Source: Serratia sp. UGAL515B_01 (GTDB lineage Bacteria; Pseudomonadota; Gammaproteobacteria; Enterobacterales; Enterobacteriaceae). Taken from it: a stretch of DNA of 64,000 nucleotides. Below, piece by piece: positions 54,771 through 64,000 of the stretch (within the stretch, counting starts at the first letter, position 1; each line of letters begins with the position of its first letter). The position numbers and the translations under genes were made by a program. The stretch spans positions 2,666,001 to 2,730,000 of the forward strand of contig NZ_CP109901.1 in assembly GCF_033095805.1 (NCBI RefSeq). The letters run 5' to 3'. The notes under the pieces are model-generated. The model ran no database searches. It was not told where the DNA came from and was given only the letters and a program-made list of their open reading frames with translations.

Positions 54771-55236
54771 AATCGCTTTCTCTCTTTGCCGGACAAAAAT
54801 CTAACCAACCCCCTTTCTGAGCTTTCAGATTAATACCGCCTTCACCACCAAATTCTGTAGCCAGTTGATATAACCACAGTGGCTCTGCACCAGGGATTTG
54901 CCCGGCACCACGCACCATCACAACACCACCAAGTCCCAAACGCTTGACACAAGCGAGTAGAGCTTCATCCTGCCACTCTTGGCAGTGCCAGTGGCGAGTT
55001 TGCAAAGAAGTACGAGGCCACGACTGTGCCAGCCCCCAGCTCAATGCTGAAGCCGCCTGATTGTAAGCACGCAGATAACGTTGCTGATCGGCTGCCAGTA
55101 GTAATGCGCTGTCTAATTGCCGATGCTGGGCAGTAAGCATCATCAACCCCACAACCAGCAGCATCATAACGACAACCAATGTACTTCCGCCCTGTTGTTT
55201 TCGCCTGTTTATGGCGTTTCGATACTCACCGCCCAT
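54760..55236 (-). CDS. ygdB: Pseudopilin-like protein YgdB
   Basis: 158 aa. The N-terminus NRRKQQGGSTLVVVMMLLVVGLMML has the basic leader and hydrophobic helix of a PilX/GspK-like minor pilin but lacks the usual E at +5. It ends with the FCPAKRESDC pair of cysteines. It starts inside the end of ppdB. Confidence 0.88.
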   Translation of the reverse strand: MGGEYRNAINRRKQQGGSTLVVVMMLLVVGLMMLTAQHRQLDSALLLAADQQRYLRAYNQAASALSWGLAQSWPRTSLQTRHWHCQEWQDEALLACVKRLGLGGVVMVRGAGQIPGAEPLWLYQLATEFGGEGGINLKAQKGGWLDFCPAKRESDCVE

Positions 55237-55823
55237 TCCAGACTCCGCTGTATATTCTGTTGTACCGTTGAACGCCCGCTTAAACGGAACGTCACCAGAG
55301 ATTTTCCATTGCTTTGTGGCTGATGGCTGACAGAAAAAGACTCAATTCTCACTTCTTCCTGGTCGAGTAGTCGTTCCCAGCCGGTACCACGGCAGTGAGT
55401 GACGCCACGCTGCCCCTCTAAGGCTCCTGCGCGCAAACGGTAGCCAAAATATTCTGCTTCACCAGCCATTTCCCAACGCCCGTTCAGATTAAGGTCATAA
55501 GCAACGATCACGCAGCTATCGGAGGATTCACCCACAGCACCCGCGATCAGCATGGCTGTTCCCTGGCATTGACCAGCACAAAAACCGGCACGGTGCAGAT
55601 CCTTTTCAATAGCGAATGCCAACTGGCGCAGAACCAACTCCAAGCGGTAATAGCGGCCCATATCCACGGTTTGCTGACGTAAAATAGGCATGAACTTTGC
55701 CGCTGCCAGCGCAATCAGACTGCCAAAAGTCATCGCCAGCAGTACTTCGGGTAGAGTAAAACCTCGTTCCAGGCGGTTTCTCTCTATTCCATCTGAGCGA
55801 CAAGAGCGTTGATTTAAGCACAT
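55209..55823 (-). CDS. ppdB: Minor pseudopilin PpdB
   Basis: 204 aa from ATG 55823 (MCLNQRSCRSDG); an upstream start at 55856 lies inside ppdA and is less likely. Prepilin site RG^FTLPEVLLAMTFGSLI, with E at +5. The body has several cysteine pairs and DLNLNGRWE. It overlaps ppdA and ygdB slightly, so the four genes are one operon. Confidence 0.88.
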   Translation of the reverse strand: MCLNQRSCRSDGIERNRLERGFTLPEVLLAMTFGSLIALAAAKFMPILRQQTVDMGRYYRLELVLRQLAFAIEKDLHRAGFCAGQCQGTAMLIAGAVGESSDSCVIVAYDLNLNGRWEMAGEAEYFGYRLRAGALEGQRGVTHCRGTGWERLLDQEEVRIESFSVSHQPQSNGKSLVTFRLSGRSTVQQNIQRSLEWAVSIETP

Positions 55824-55836
55824 AACGTCATACCGC

Positions 55837-56340
55837 CTAAGGTTGGCATAAGGCAATACTCCTAATCACTGTCCCTTGGCTACACAATCGTAAACGGCCC
55901 TTCGCGGACAGCACTAAACGTATCTGACCCGCCTGATTTCCCAGCAGAATACTCCCTGCCTGAGCATTGTTACGCACGCCATAGAATCCCATCTCTTTTT
56001 GAGTGTAATCACGCAACGCCACATCATGATACTCAGGCTTAAACACCCAGTTTTCCTGAACGCTACAGGATGTGATTGGAACACCACTTCCTACGCACCA
56101 GTCTTTTCCTGGCCGAAACCACAGCAAGGCATTGCGATTGCGCCAGTTGGCATCTGCCTGTAGGCGCGTCAGGAATGCCAGCAATTGCTGCGCCGTTTGC
56201 TCTAACCGCAGTGCCTGCTGGTATTGATGCCATTGGCCAACCCCCCAGGACGTCAACATGCAGGCCAGCAGGATCACAACCAATAACTCGATCAGCGTCA
56301 GACCTTGCTGGCAATCGGGGTTATCTCGATGCTTGTTCAT
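55837..56340 (-). CDS. ppdA: Minor pseudopilin PpdA (GspH-like)
   Basis: 167 aa. Leader MNKHRDNPDCQQG, then LTLIELLVVILLACML, a classic type IV prepilin N-terminus with E at +5. A GspH-like globular part follows. First gene of the ppdA-ppdB-ygdB-ppdC cluster. The 285 nt between it and thyA hold no gene; a loose GCGGTGC/GCACCGC inverted repeat at about 56530-56565 may end thyA transcription. Confidence 0.9.
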   Translation of the reverse strand: MNKHRDNPDCQQGLTLIELLVVILLACMLTSWGVGQWHQYQQALRLEQTAQQLLAFLTRLQADANWRNRNALLWFRPGKDWCVGSGVPITSCSVQENWVFKPEYHDVALRDYTQKEMGFYGVRNNAQAGSILLGNQAGQIRLVLSAKGRLRLCSQGTVIRSIALCQP

Positions 56341-56625
56341 CGGATGAGTGTAATTCGCTGAACAAGATGGTGTGAGTCGCTTTTATTAAGATTGGAAAAT
56401 AGCGAGCAAAAACTTATCCCACAGAGTAATCCAGCAAGATAAATTGCGAGCGGCAGCGCATTGTTGGCACTAACGAGGAAGGAGCAAAGAACCAAAAACC
56501 CAGCGGACGCTGAGTCTTAACTTACCTAGGCGGTGCCCCTTTAACTGTACGCGAGCACCGCTGGCGAGTTTTTGGGTCGACGACGGTACTGCGGTCAGAG
56601 GGACACAGCCCAATACAACAATAAA

Positions 56626-57420
56626 TCAGATTGCTACAGGTGCCTTAATTGGCGGATGTGGATCGTAGCCTTCAATCTCAAAATCTTCAAAACGGTAATC
56701 GAACAACGATTCCGGTTTGCGTTTAATCACAAGCGTTGGCAGCGGGCGCGGTTCACGTGTTAATTGCAACTGTGTCTGTTCCATATGATTGCTGTAAAGA
56801 TGAGTATCTCCACCCGTCCAGACGAAATCACCCACGCCAAGATCACACTGCTGCGCCATCATATGTACCAACAAGGCATAGCTGGCAATATTGAATGGTA
56901 AACCAAGGAATACGTCGCACGAGCGTTGATACAGTTGGCATGAAAGCTTGCCCTCAGCCACGTAAAACTGGAAAAAAGCGTGGCACGGTGCCAGCGCCAT
57001 TTTATCCAACTCCCCTACATTCCAGGCCGATACTATGATCCGACGTGAGTTTGGGTCCTGTTTCAGCTGTTGCAACACAGAGCTTAACTGGTCGATCTGA
57101 CGACCATCTGCGGCTCCCCATGATCGCCATTGCTTACCGTAAACTGGACCCAGATCGCCATTTTCATTGGCCCATTCATCCCAGATAGTGACGTTATTTT
57201 CACGCAGGTAGGCCACATTAGTATCGCCATTCAGGAACCACAACAGTTCATGAATAATCGAACGAAGATGACATTTTTTAGTGGTTACCAGCGGGAAACC
57301 TTCCTGCAAATTGAAACGCATCTGGTGGCCGAAAATCGACAATGTGCCGGTGCCAGTACGGTCGGCTTTTGGGGTTCCCTCGGCGAGCACTTTCTTCATC
57401 AAATCCAGATACTGTTTCAT
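56626..57420 (-). CDS. thyA: Thymidylate synthase
   Basis: Methylates dUMP to dTMP using methylene-tetrahydrofolate. 264 aa, as in E. coli. The catalytic cysteine is C146 in [12 protein letters not shown], and [20 protein letters not shown] is the dUMP-binding signature. It is 6 nt after lgt, as in E. coli. Confidence 0.98.
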   Translation of the reverse strand: MKQYLDLMKKVLAEGTPKADRTGTGTLSIFGHQMRFNLQEGFPLVTTKKCHLRSIIHELLWFLNGDTNVAYLRENNVTIWDEWANENGDLGPVYGKQWRSWGAADGRQIDQLSSVLQQLKQDPNSRRIIVSAWNVGELDKMALAPCHAFFQFYVAEGKLSCQLYQRSCDVFLGLPFNIASYALLVHMMAQQCDLGVGDFVWTGGDTHLYSNHMEQTQLQLTREPRPLPTLVIKRKPESLFDYRFEDFEIEGYDPHPPIKAPVAI

Positions 57421-57426
57421 TTTTCC

Positions 57427-58296
57427 TCACGATAACTGTTGCTGTGGACGACGACGGTACGCCCAAAACATCATCATAATACCGGCTATTACCATTGGTA
57501 CAGACAGGATTTGCCCCATGCTGACAAGGCCTTCAAACAGGCCAAGCTGAGCATCCGGCTGACGGAATGCCTCTACGATAATCCTAAATGCACCGTAGCC
57601 AATCAGGAACAGGCCAGATACAGCCCCCGTCGGGCGTGGCTTGCGGATAAACAGATTCAAGATAATAAACAACACGATGCCTTCCAGCACCATTTCATAC
57701 AGTTGCGAAGGGTGGCGCGGTAGCACACCATATTGATTCAGCAACGGCAGCAGTTTGGGGTCTGCTGCTGCGAGAGCAATATCTTCTGTACGTGAACCAG
57801 GGAACAGCATCGCCCAAGGGGTATCAGTAGTCACTCGCCCCCAAAGTTCACCGTTGATAAAATTACCCAAACGCCCGGCGCCCAAACCAAATGGAATGAG
57901 GGGAGCCATAAAATCAGAAACCTGGAAGAAAGTGCGCTTAGTACGCTGGGCAAACCACAACATCACGAGGATCACACCGACCAGTCCACCATGGAACGAC
58001 ATACCGCCATCCCAAACCTTGAACAGGTAGAGCGGGTTATCAAGGAACAGCGGCAGGTTGTAGAACAGCACGTAACCGACACGACCACCAACAAATACCC
58101 CGAGGAAACCCGCATAAAGCAGATTTTCAACTTCATCTTTGGTCCAACCACTTCCCGGTTGGTTGGCGCGGCGTACCGCAAGCCACATGGCAAACACAAA
58201 GCCAACCAGATACATCAAGCCGTACCAGTGTAAAGAGACTGGACCGATAGAAAAAATTACCGGATCAAATTCAGGAAACGCCAGATAGCTACTCAT
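57427..58296 (-). CDS. lgt: Prolipoprotein diacylglyceryl transferase
   Basis: Transfers diacylglyceryl from phosphatidylglycerol to the lipobox cysteine of prolipoproteins. 289 aa (E. coli 291), seven membrane segments. The Lgt signature [14 protein letters not shown] is complete, and HGGLVG holds the conserved histidine region. MltA in this window is one of its expected substrates. Confidence 0.97.
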   Translation of the reverse strand: MSSYLAFPEFDPVIFSIGPVSLHWYGLMYLVGFVFAMWLAVRRANQPGSGWTKDEVENLLYAGFLGVFVGGRVGYVLFYNLPLFLDNPLYLFKVWDGGMSFHGGLVGVILVMLWFAQRTKRTFFQVSDFMAPLIPFGLGAGRLGNFINGELWGRVTTDTPWAMLFPGSRTEDIALAAADPKLLPLLNQYGVLPRHPSQLYEMVLEGIVLFIILNLFIRKPRPTGAVSGLFLIGYGAFRIIVEAFRQPDAQLGLFEGLVSMGQILSVPMVIAGIMMMFWAYRRRPQQQLS

Positions 58297-58464
58297 CTAT
58301 CACCACAACATGTCTGTTATTCTTCCCCATTAGGGGGCGGCAGGTGCCAAACGCTGTGCAAAACCCATAAACGCGAACACCGCATCGAGGTTGCGCATCA
58401 TAGCATAGGCTTGCCCGCGTCCAAGCTTGCCAACTGGGAAAAGTTCTGTAAAAAGTAGGTCTGA

Positions 58465-60711
58465 TCATCGTCCGCCACGAATCAATCCCCCCATGCCACG
58501 GCGTTCCATAAATGCCGCCATTAGATGACGCACCTCCGTGGTCATCTGAGCACTCAGCACCCGTTGAGCAAGAGTTTGCGCGTCAGCAAGCTCTATATGT
58601 CTCAATAGGTACTTAATACGCGCTACGCTACGACCATTCATGCTCAGATTACGGTACCCCATCCCTACTAACAGCACTGCTCCCATCGGGTCTCCGGCCA
58701 GTTCACCACACACACCAACCTGTAATCCAGCAACTGTACTTTGCACGATAATCAACTTGAGTACTTGTAACATGGCCGGATGCAGGCTGTCGTAAAGCGA
58801 AGCTACGCGGGTATTATTGCGATCTACTGCCAGCAGATATTGGGTTAAATCGTTAGTACCCACAGAGATAAAATCGATACGCGTTGCCAAATGCGGGATC
58901 AGAAAGATCATCGAAGGCACTTCTAACATGATGCCGACCCTGGGCTTGGGAATTTCATATCCCAGCATCTCCTCGACTTCCCGACCAGCACGATCGATCA
59001 GGCGCTTAGCCTCATCAATCTCCTCCAGGCTGGTGATCATTGGCAGCAAGATCCCCAGATTGCCGGTTCCCGCATTGGCACGCAACATGGCACGAACCTG
59101 GATCAGAAAAATTTCTGGCTGGTCAAGCGTAATACGAATCCCACGCCAACCGAGACAGGGGTTTTCTTCACTGATCGGCATGTAAGGCAACTGCTTATCT
59201 GAACCAATATCCAGCGTACGCAGCGTTACCGGCTTTTGCGGATGAAGCTGCAACATACCCTGATATTGCGCTACCTGCTCCTCTTCAGACGGAAAACCAC
59301 TTTGCAGCATGAACGGGATCTCTGTGCGGTACAAACCAACCCCGTCAACTCGCCCACCGAGTAACTGCTCATGCTCAGGACTCAACCCAGCATTTAGCAT
59401 CACTTGGATCCGTTCTCCGGTTTTCAACTGTGCGGGTTGCTCAACATCATCCTCTGCCAGTTTGCTCAGCTCAAGTTCTTCGCTGATCAGGCGTTGATAT
59501 TCCTGCACCAGAACCGGTTCTGGGTCCACCAGCAATTCGCCACGATAACCGTCGACGATCAGCATCCGCTGAGCCAGCAGAGCGGGCTGAATATCCGCCC
59601 CCATAACCGTCGGAACGCCCATTGCACGCACCAGGATCGCGGCATGAGAGTTGGCGGCACCATCCCTTACCACGACGCCAGCCAGACGATCCTGCGGTAC
59701 TTCAGCCAACAGGGTCGCCGTCAACTCATCGGCGACCAGAATAAAACGCGCAGGCCATTGTGTTGCCCCTTGCGTAGTATCATCAAGATGGAATAACAAG
59801 CGTTGACCAAGCGCGCGCAGATCGCTGGCCCGCTCGCGCATATAAGTATCTTTCAAAGAGGCAAACTGGGCTGAAAAAGCTTCAATCACCTGTTTTACTG
59901 CCCATTCTGCCACCGAGCCAGCATCTATTTCCGCATAAAGCTCACGCTTGAGGCGTGCATCGTTGAGCAGATGGGAATAGAGATCAAAAATCGCAGCGCT
60001 CTCTTTTTGTGAACTGGCAGCAAATCGTTTGCTGAAACGACGGAACTCCGCCCCTGCTTCTTCCAATGCTTGAGTGAGCCGTTCGCGTTCACTGACGGTA
60101 TCCAACGTAGAAGCTTTGTACACCTGCTCAAGCGAGGGTTGGCTACAATCCTGCCAACCCTGTGCAACCGCGACTCCAGGGGAAGCCGCCAGTGCTCGAA
60201 TTCGAGTTTGGCGATACTGACCAAAAAGGGCATTCAGCTGAGATAAAGAGAGGATACCGGCCAGTTGCGTAGCCAGGGTAACCATAAAAGACTCTTCGCT
60301 CTCATCGAACTGGCGCAGCTCATGTTGCTGTACGACCAATACACCAAGTAGCTGTCTACGGTGGATAATCGGCACGCCAAGGAAGGCGCGGAAACGGTCT
60401 TCTTTTACCTGCGGAATATATTTGAAGCTGGGGTGCTTTTGCACGTCAGCCAGGTTGATTGGCTCTGCTCTGCGCCCCACTAAACCGACAACGCCTTCGT
60501 CAAAAGCCAGCGCAATAGTTTTACCCCGTGGTTTCTTCAAGCCACGCGTCGCCATTAGGTAGTAACAACGACGATCATTGTCTGCTAGATAAATGGAACA
60601 GACTTCTGTGCCCATCGCTAAACAGGTTTCATTGACCAAAAGATCCAAGGCTTCTGAAAGACTAGCTGTAGCGGCCACTTTCTCAACAATTTCTCGCAAA
60701 CGCGTGAGCAT
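58465..60711 (-). CDS. ptsP: Phosphoenolpyruvate-protein phosphotransferase PtsP (enzyme I-Ntr)
   Basis: First enzyme of the nitrogen PTS, passing phosphate from PEP to NPr. 748 aa, as in E. coli. A GAF domain (about 1-165) is followed by the phospho-histidine domain with GAANSHAAILVRAMGVP and a C-terminal PEP-binding barrel with GTNDLTQYLLAVDRNN and the catalytic cysteine in GVCGELAGDPMG. The GAF domain senses glutamine in E. coli. rppH is 12 nt upstream. Confidence 0.97.
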   Translation of the reverse strand: MLTRLREIVEKVAATASLSEALDLLVNETCLAMGTEVCSIYLADNDRRCYYLMATRGLKKPRGKTIALAFDEGVVGLVGRRAEPINLADVQKHPSFKYIPQVKEDRFRAFLGVPIIHRRQLLGVLVVQQHELRQFDESEESFMVTLATQLAGILSLSQLNALFGQYRQTRIRALAASPGVAVAQGWQDCSQPSLEQVYKASTLDTVSERERLTQALEEAGAEFRRFSKRFAASSQKESAAIFDLYSHLLNDARLKRELYAEIDAGSVAEWAVKQVIEAFSAQFASLKDTYMRERASDLRALGQRLLFHLDDTTQGATQWPARFILVADELTATLLAEVPQDRLAGVVVRDGAANSHAAILVRAMGVPTVMGADIQPALLAQRMLIVDGYRGELLVDPEPVLVQEYQRLISEELELSKLAEDDVEQPAQLKTGERIQVMLNAGLSPEHEQLLGGRVDGVGLYRTEIPFMLQSGFPSEEEQVAQYQGMLQLHPQKPVTLRTLDIGSDKQLPYMPISEENPCLGWRGIRITLDQPEIFLIQVRAMLRANAGTGNLGILLPMITSLEEIDEAKRLIDRAGREVEEMLGYEIPKPRVGIMLEVPSMIFLIPHLATRIDFISVGTNDLTQYLLAVDRNNTRVASLYDSLHPAMLQVLKLIIVQSTVAGLQVGVCGELAGDPMGAVLLVGMGYRNLSMNGRSVARIKYLLRHIELADAQTLAQRVLSAQMTTEVRHLMAAFMERRGMGGLIRGGR

Positions 60712-60723
60712 AATCCGTTTAAC

Positions 60724-61251
60724 TTAACCTCTTTTTCGGCGATAAGCGGGTAGCTGCCGCTGTGCTGTCTGCTCATGCATTGGCATAACGGTCGCGGCGA
60801 ATTCTCTCATTACCCGACGGTAAACGTCACGTTTAAACGATACCACCTGGCGCACTGGATACCAGAAACTCACCCAACGCCAGCCGTCAAACTCTGGCGT
60901 GCTGCTGCGTTGCATATTGATATCCGCATCATTACAAGTTAACTGTAATAGAAACCACTTCTGCTTTTGGCCGATACAAACCGGCTTTGTGTCCCAACGC
61001 ACCAAACGTTTTGGCAATTTATAGCGCAACCAGCTACGAGTTGAAGCAAGAATACGGACATCTTTTTTACTCAACCCGACTTCTTCGAACAGCTCACGGT
61101 ACATTGCTTGCTCAGGCGTTTCGCCAGGGTTTATTCCTCCCTGGGGAAACTGCCAGGAGTGCTGACCAAAGCGGCGGGCCCATAGGACCTGCCCCTGACG
61201 ATTACAGATTACGATACCAACATTCGGGCGGTAGCCATCATCATCGATCAC
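60724..61251 (-). CDS. rppH: RNA pyrophosphohydrolase
   Basis: Nudix enzyme that removes pyrophosphate from 5'-triphosphate mRNA, which starts RNase E-dependent decay. 175 aa (E. coli 176), from GTG 61251 as in E. coli. The Nudix box [23 protein letters not shown] is complete (residues about 38-60). It is co-transcribed with ptsP; upstream lies the DARS2-like region. Confidence 0.97.
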   Translation of the reverse strand: MIDDDGYRPNVGIVICNRQGQVLWARRFGQHSWQFPQGGINPGETPEQAMYRELFEEVGLSKKDVRILASTRSWLRYKLPKRLVRWDTKPVCIGQKQKWFLLQLTCNDADINMQRSSTPEFDGWRWVSFWYPVRQVVSFKRDVYRRVMREFAATVMPMHEQTAQRQLPAYRRKRG

Positions 61252-61425
61252 CGGACTACCTCGATAAGCATAAATTGTATTGATTACCTGATTGTTTCAC
61301 ACAAGCTAGAGTCGGTAAACCACTGCTTTACAGAGCGCACTCCGAATAACATTGGGATAATTCACAGATAAAGGCAAAGTTATAAACACATGGCGAATTG
61401 TTATGGCAGTTTTATTCACTTTTTC

Positions 61426-61750
61426 TGTGGATAGGTGTGTGAAGAACTCCAGGGATAAGCCTGTAAAACTCGGTGGACGTTAAAAGCACCCGTATTTTTA
61501 TATTCATAAAAAATCATTAAATACATAAAGATAGATCATTATAATCAGTTGTAAACAAGGGGGGGATATGGCCTATGTACGATTTAGATCTTTTCCTGGT
61601 GAAAGATCCATCAACAAGGATTTTATCCACAGCTTCCTCGTCATTGTGACGCATAAAATCAGCAAATTCGTAAAAAAACCCTTACGTCAAGGCTGTAAAT
61701 CAAACCAGTGATCGGCAAAAAGCTGGGTTATCCCATAAATCTGTGGATAA
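61426..61750. promoter_or_regulatory. DnaA-box cluster in the DARS2 position
   Basis: The 694-nt gap between rppH and mutH has no gene but several DnaA boxes: TGTGGATAG at 61426-61434, the consensus TTATCCACA at 61623-61631, TTATCCCAT at 61728-61736 and TGTGGATAA at 61742-61750, the last two facing each other. In E. coli this same gap holds DARS2, which regenerates ATP-DnaA. IHF and Fis sites were not identified by eye. Confidence 0.6.
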
Positions 61751-61945
61751 ATAGGGGTAAGATCCTGTTCATTGTCGGTGGCTATAGGTGAACAAGCACC
61801 ACACGGTTTTTTTTTATACTGCTGATTGCAAAAAAAAGTCATGTAAAATCATGCTACTATTATTATTTCCCCCTGCTTCACATCAATACATTGGGTTGTG
61901 GGTATGTGTGGTATGTTTTTTAATCAGAATTCATGGGCTTGATTT

Positions 61946-62632
61946 ATGGCGTTTTTAACCTCGCTCTCCCTCCCGCCAAAAACTGAACAACAGCTGTTTG
62001 AACGCGCACAGGCACTGTCCGGCTTTAACCTTGGCGAGTTGGCAGTACGTGCACAGGTTCCCATTCCAAACGATCTAAAACGTGATAAAGGTTGGGTGGG
62101 GATGCTGCTGGAGTTGTACCTAGGGGCTATGGCTGGCAGCAAACCTGAACAAGATTTCCCTGAGTTAGGTATTGAGTTGAAAACGATCCCTGTCGATACC
62201 ACCGGGAAACCACTGGAAACGACCTTCGTTTGTGTGGCACCACTCACCGGTAACTGCGGCGTAACCTGGGAAAGCAGCCATGTGCGCCATAAACTGGCTC
62301 GTGTACTCTGGATCCCGGTTGAAGGCGAACGACAAATTCCTTTGTCACAGCGCCGCATAGGTTCACCGCTATTGTGGCAACCCAGTCAACAAGAGGAAGA
62401 GTTGCTTCGCTGCGATTGGGAAGAACTGATGGACATGATTGTTCTTGGGCAAGTTGAGCGCATCACCGCACGCCATGGCGAAGTATTACAATTACGGCCC
62501 AAAGCTGCTAACAGCCGGGCTTTGACAGAAGCCATCGGAGAGCAAGGACAACCCATTCTTACGCTGCCGCGCGGGTTTTATTTAAAGAAAAACTTCACTG
62601 GTGCGTTACTCGCCAGGCACTTTACGATTTGA
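61946..62632 (+). CDS. mutH: DNA mismatch repair endonuclease MutH
   Basis: Nicks the unmethylated strand at hemimethylated GATC after MutS-MutL activation. 228 aa (E. coli 229). The active-site residues D70, E77 and K79 are at the E. coli positions in [11 protein letters not shown]. The Shine-Dalgarno is weak. Its presence implies Dam methylation in this organism. Confidence 0.97.
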   Translation: MAFLTSLSLPPKTEQQLFERAQALSGFNLGELAVRAQVPIPNDLKRDKGWVGMLLELYLGAMAGSKPEQDFPELGIELKTIPVDTTGKPLETTFVCVAPLTGNCGVTWESSHVRHKLARVLWIPVEGERQIPLSQRRIGSPLLWQPSQQEEELLRCDWEELMDMIVLGQVERITARHGEVLQLRPKAANSRALTEAIGEQGQPILTLPRGFYLKKNFTGALLARHFTI

Positions 62633-62748
62633 TTCCATCCCAATGACTGCCCTCACTATTTTGCAAGTGAAACAATCGAATTTTTCGCACGTTTAGCAAT
62701 ATGTTTAGACAAGGTTTAACTAGCGCTATCGCATGCTGAATAAAGGCG

Positions 62749-62754
62749 TATAAT
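62749..62754 (+). promoter_or_regulatory. ygdQ -10 element
   Basis: Consensus TATAAT 33 nt before the ygdQ ATG. No convincing -35 hexamer is seen at 17 nt. Confidence 0.45.
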
Positions 62755-62786
62755 CCCGCTTTATTTTTTATTTAGGTGTTACGGCA

Positions 62787-63503
62787 ATGTTCGAATGGAT
62801 TGTGGACCCGAATGCTTGGTTAGCACTAGCTACGCTAACTATTCTTGAAATTGTATTGGGTATTGATAACATTATTTTTCTCTCTTTGGTGGTCGCAAAA
62901 CTACCAAAAGCACAACAGAACAAGGCGCGTCGTATCGGCCTAGCTGCAGCAATGCTAATGCGCTTAGGATTGCTCGCATCAATCTCCTGGGTGATCAGCC
63001 TGACTAATCCACTCTTTACCGTGATGGAGCACAGCATCTCGGCCCGCGATTTGATTTTGCTGCTGGGTGGTCTGTTCCTGATTTGGAAAGCCAGTAAAGA
63101 AATCCATGAAACGATCGAAGGTTCGGCTGAAGAGCAGAGCACGAAAGTTCACAGTTTTTTTGGCGCTATTGTGCAGATCATGCTGCTTGATATTATCTTT
63201 AGCCTAGATTCTGTGATTACCGCTGTGGGCCTTTCAGACCATCTGTTCATCATGATGGCTGCAGTGATTATTTCCGTAGGCGTGATGATGTTTTCCGCAA
63301 GACCGATTGGCGAGTTTGTCAACCGCCATCCTTCGGTGAAAATGCTGGCATTGGCGTTCCTGATCCTGGTTGGCTTTACACTGATGTTGGAAAGCTTTCA
63401 GGTCCATATACCGAAGGGTTACATCTACTTCGCCATGTTCTTCTCAATGGCTGTTGAAGTGCTCAATCTGATGCGCGGCAAGAAAAACCGCACCGCGAAC
63501 TGA
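62787..63503 (+). CDS. ygdQ: TerC-family membrane protein YgdQ
   Basis: 238 aa (E. coli 237), seven membrane segments. TerC motifs LEIVLGIDNIIFLSL (near residue 20) and LDIIFSLDSVITAVGLSDH, each with the conserved acidic residues in the membrane. The family is linked to metal (manganese) export and tellurite resistance; the role of YgdQ itself is not settled. A terminator follows. Confidence 0.93.
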   Translation: MFEWIVDPNAWLALATLTILEIVLGIDNIIFLSLVVAKLPKAQQNKARRIGLAAAMLMRLGLLASISWVISLTNPLFTVMEHSISARDLILLLGGLFLIWKASKEIHETIEGSAEEQSTKVHSFFGAIVQIMLLDIIFSLDSVITAVGLSDHLFIMMAAVIISVGVMMFSARPIGEFVNRHPSVKMLALAFLILVGFTLMLESFQVHIPKGYIYFAMFFSMAVEVLNLMRGKKNRTAN

Positions 63504-63512
63504 TTTTACCTT

Positions 63513-63540
63513 GGGGCACACCTACAGTGCCCCTGTTTTA
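63513..63540 (+). terminator. Terminator after ygdQ
   Basis: GGGGCAC / GTGCCCC stem with a 7-nt loop followed by TGTTTTA, 10 nt after the stop codon. Confidence 0.75.
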
Positions 63541-63587
63541 CTGCGTCCTATTGTGCTTGACATCCTACTCTCACCAAGCATGACTCG

Positions 63588-63784
63588 ATACCCGCCCTTA
63601 GTTCAAATTGCAGGTAAGAAGCAAAGCAATAACCAGTCGATCAACCTCCCCTGCATGTTAAAGGGCTACATAGTTGCTTGGGTGTTGGCTACCTTCGCTC
63701 ACCCTAGTCACACAGTTTATCTATATGCTCCTAGAGCTTCACTCGGTTGCCGCCTACAAGCAACTCGAATTATTTTGGGTATAG
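63588..63784. repeat. Long ERIC-type repeat with internal insertion (copy 6)
   Basis: About 197 bp. It begins ATACCCGCCCTTAGTTCAAATTGCAGG and ends GCAACTCGAATTATTTTGGGTATA, with the central CACACAGTTTATCTATATGCTC. Compared with the 128-bp copy 1 it has about 70 extra bases in the left arm. ERIC forms with an internal insertion of this size are known from Yersinia. It lies between ygdQ and pgl. Confidence 0.7.
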
Positions 63785-63789
63785 ATATA

Positions 63790-64000
63790 TTACTTCGCCA
63801 GAATACTCACCCACATGGCACCTTTACCCACTGGGTAACGTGCCAATGTTGTCAACTCGCCACTGTTCTGGTCAATCTCACAGACCTCAATATGATCGGA
63901 TTTCTGACCGGCTGAAATCACGAAACGACCACTATGATCAATATTAAAACCACGTGGTTGTGCTTCTGTGGCGTGATGCCCCATCACTTCAATTTTCCCT
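63790..64000 (-). CDS. pgl: 6-phosphogluconolactonase, C-terminal part (cut by window edge)
   Basis: Only the last 69 or so codons are present; the frame is open through the right edge. The segment reads [20 protein letters not shown]..., then [13 protein letters not shown] and ends [10 protein letters not shown], which matches the end of the beta-propeller (YbhE-type) lactonase of E. coli (ETQPRGFNVDHSG...). It hydrolyses 6-phosphogluconolactone in the pentose phosphate pathway. In E. coli it is elsewhere on the chromosome. Confidence 0.88.
   Translation of the reverse strand, partial: GKIEVMGHHATEAQPRGFNIDHSGRFVISAGQKSDHIEVCEIDQNSGELTTLARYPVGKGAMWVSILAK

Overview
The window is a chromosomal segment of a gammaproteobacterium of the order Enterobacterales, most like the Yersinia/Serratia group (Yersiniaceae). 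This rests on near-full-length matches in length and motif to E. coli housekeeping proteins, several ERIC-type intergenic repeats, and a gene order that joins two blocks that lie far apart in E. coli K-12 (dnaE to yaeH, and yqcA to ygdQ). No insertion sequence, prophage, integrase or CRISPR array was seen. Almost all genes are intact; only dnaE and pgl are cut, by the window edges.

Left block, 1-21.6 kb. On the minus strand lie rpsB-tsf, pyrH-frr, dxr, uppS-cdsA-rseP-bamA-skp-lpxD-fabZ-lpxA-lpxB-rnhB-dnaE: translation, UMP synthesis, isoprenoid and undecaprenyl lipid synthesis, phospholipid precursor synthesis, sigma-E control, outer-membrane protein assembly, lipid A synthesis and replication. 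Divergent from rpsB, on the plus strand, are map, glnD, dapD and yaeH. The rpsB leader fills the divergent gap.

Middle, 21.6-35 kb. This is the most variable part. It has a NagB-family protein with one altered catalytic position, preceded by a structured untranslated stretch; the yqcA-truC genes; an accessory gene (possible DUF6933) between truC and yqcC, next to two overlapping hairpins; an MFS transporter; the CsrA-sequestering RNA csrB with its 18-bp UvrY palindrome; and then syd, queF, ppnN, xni, rlmM, ygdD and gcvA with the divergent small RNA gcvB.

Right block, 35-64 kb. csdA-csdE and tcdA (sulfur transfer and tRNA t6A cyclization), mltA, three identical initiator tRNA genes (metZWV type), amiC, argA, the recC-ptrA-recB-recD cluster, four type II/IV-pilin-like minor pseudopilin genes, thyA-lgt, ptsP-rppH, a DnaA-box region in the position of E. 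coli DARS2, mutH, ygdQ and the 3' part of pgl.

The regulatory RNAs (csrB, gcvB, rpsB leader) and DNA sites (UvrY, ArgR, DnaA boxes) are the features most easily missed, because none has a reading frame. All calls come from reading the sequence and from memory of families; no database search was run.
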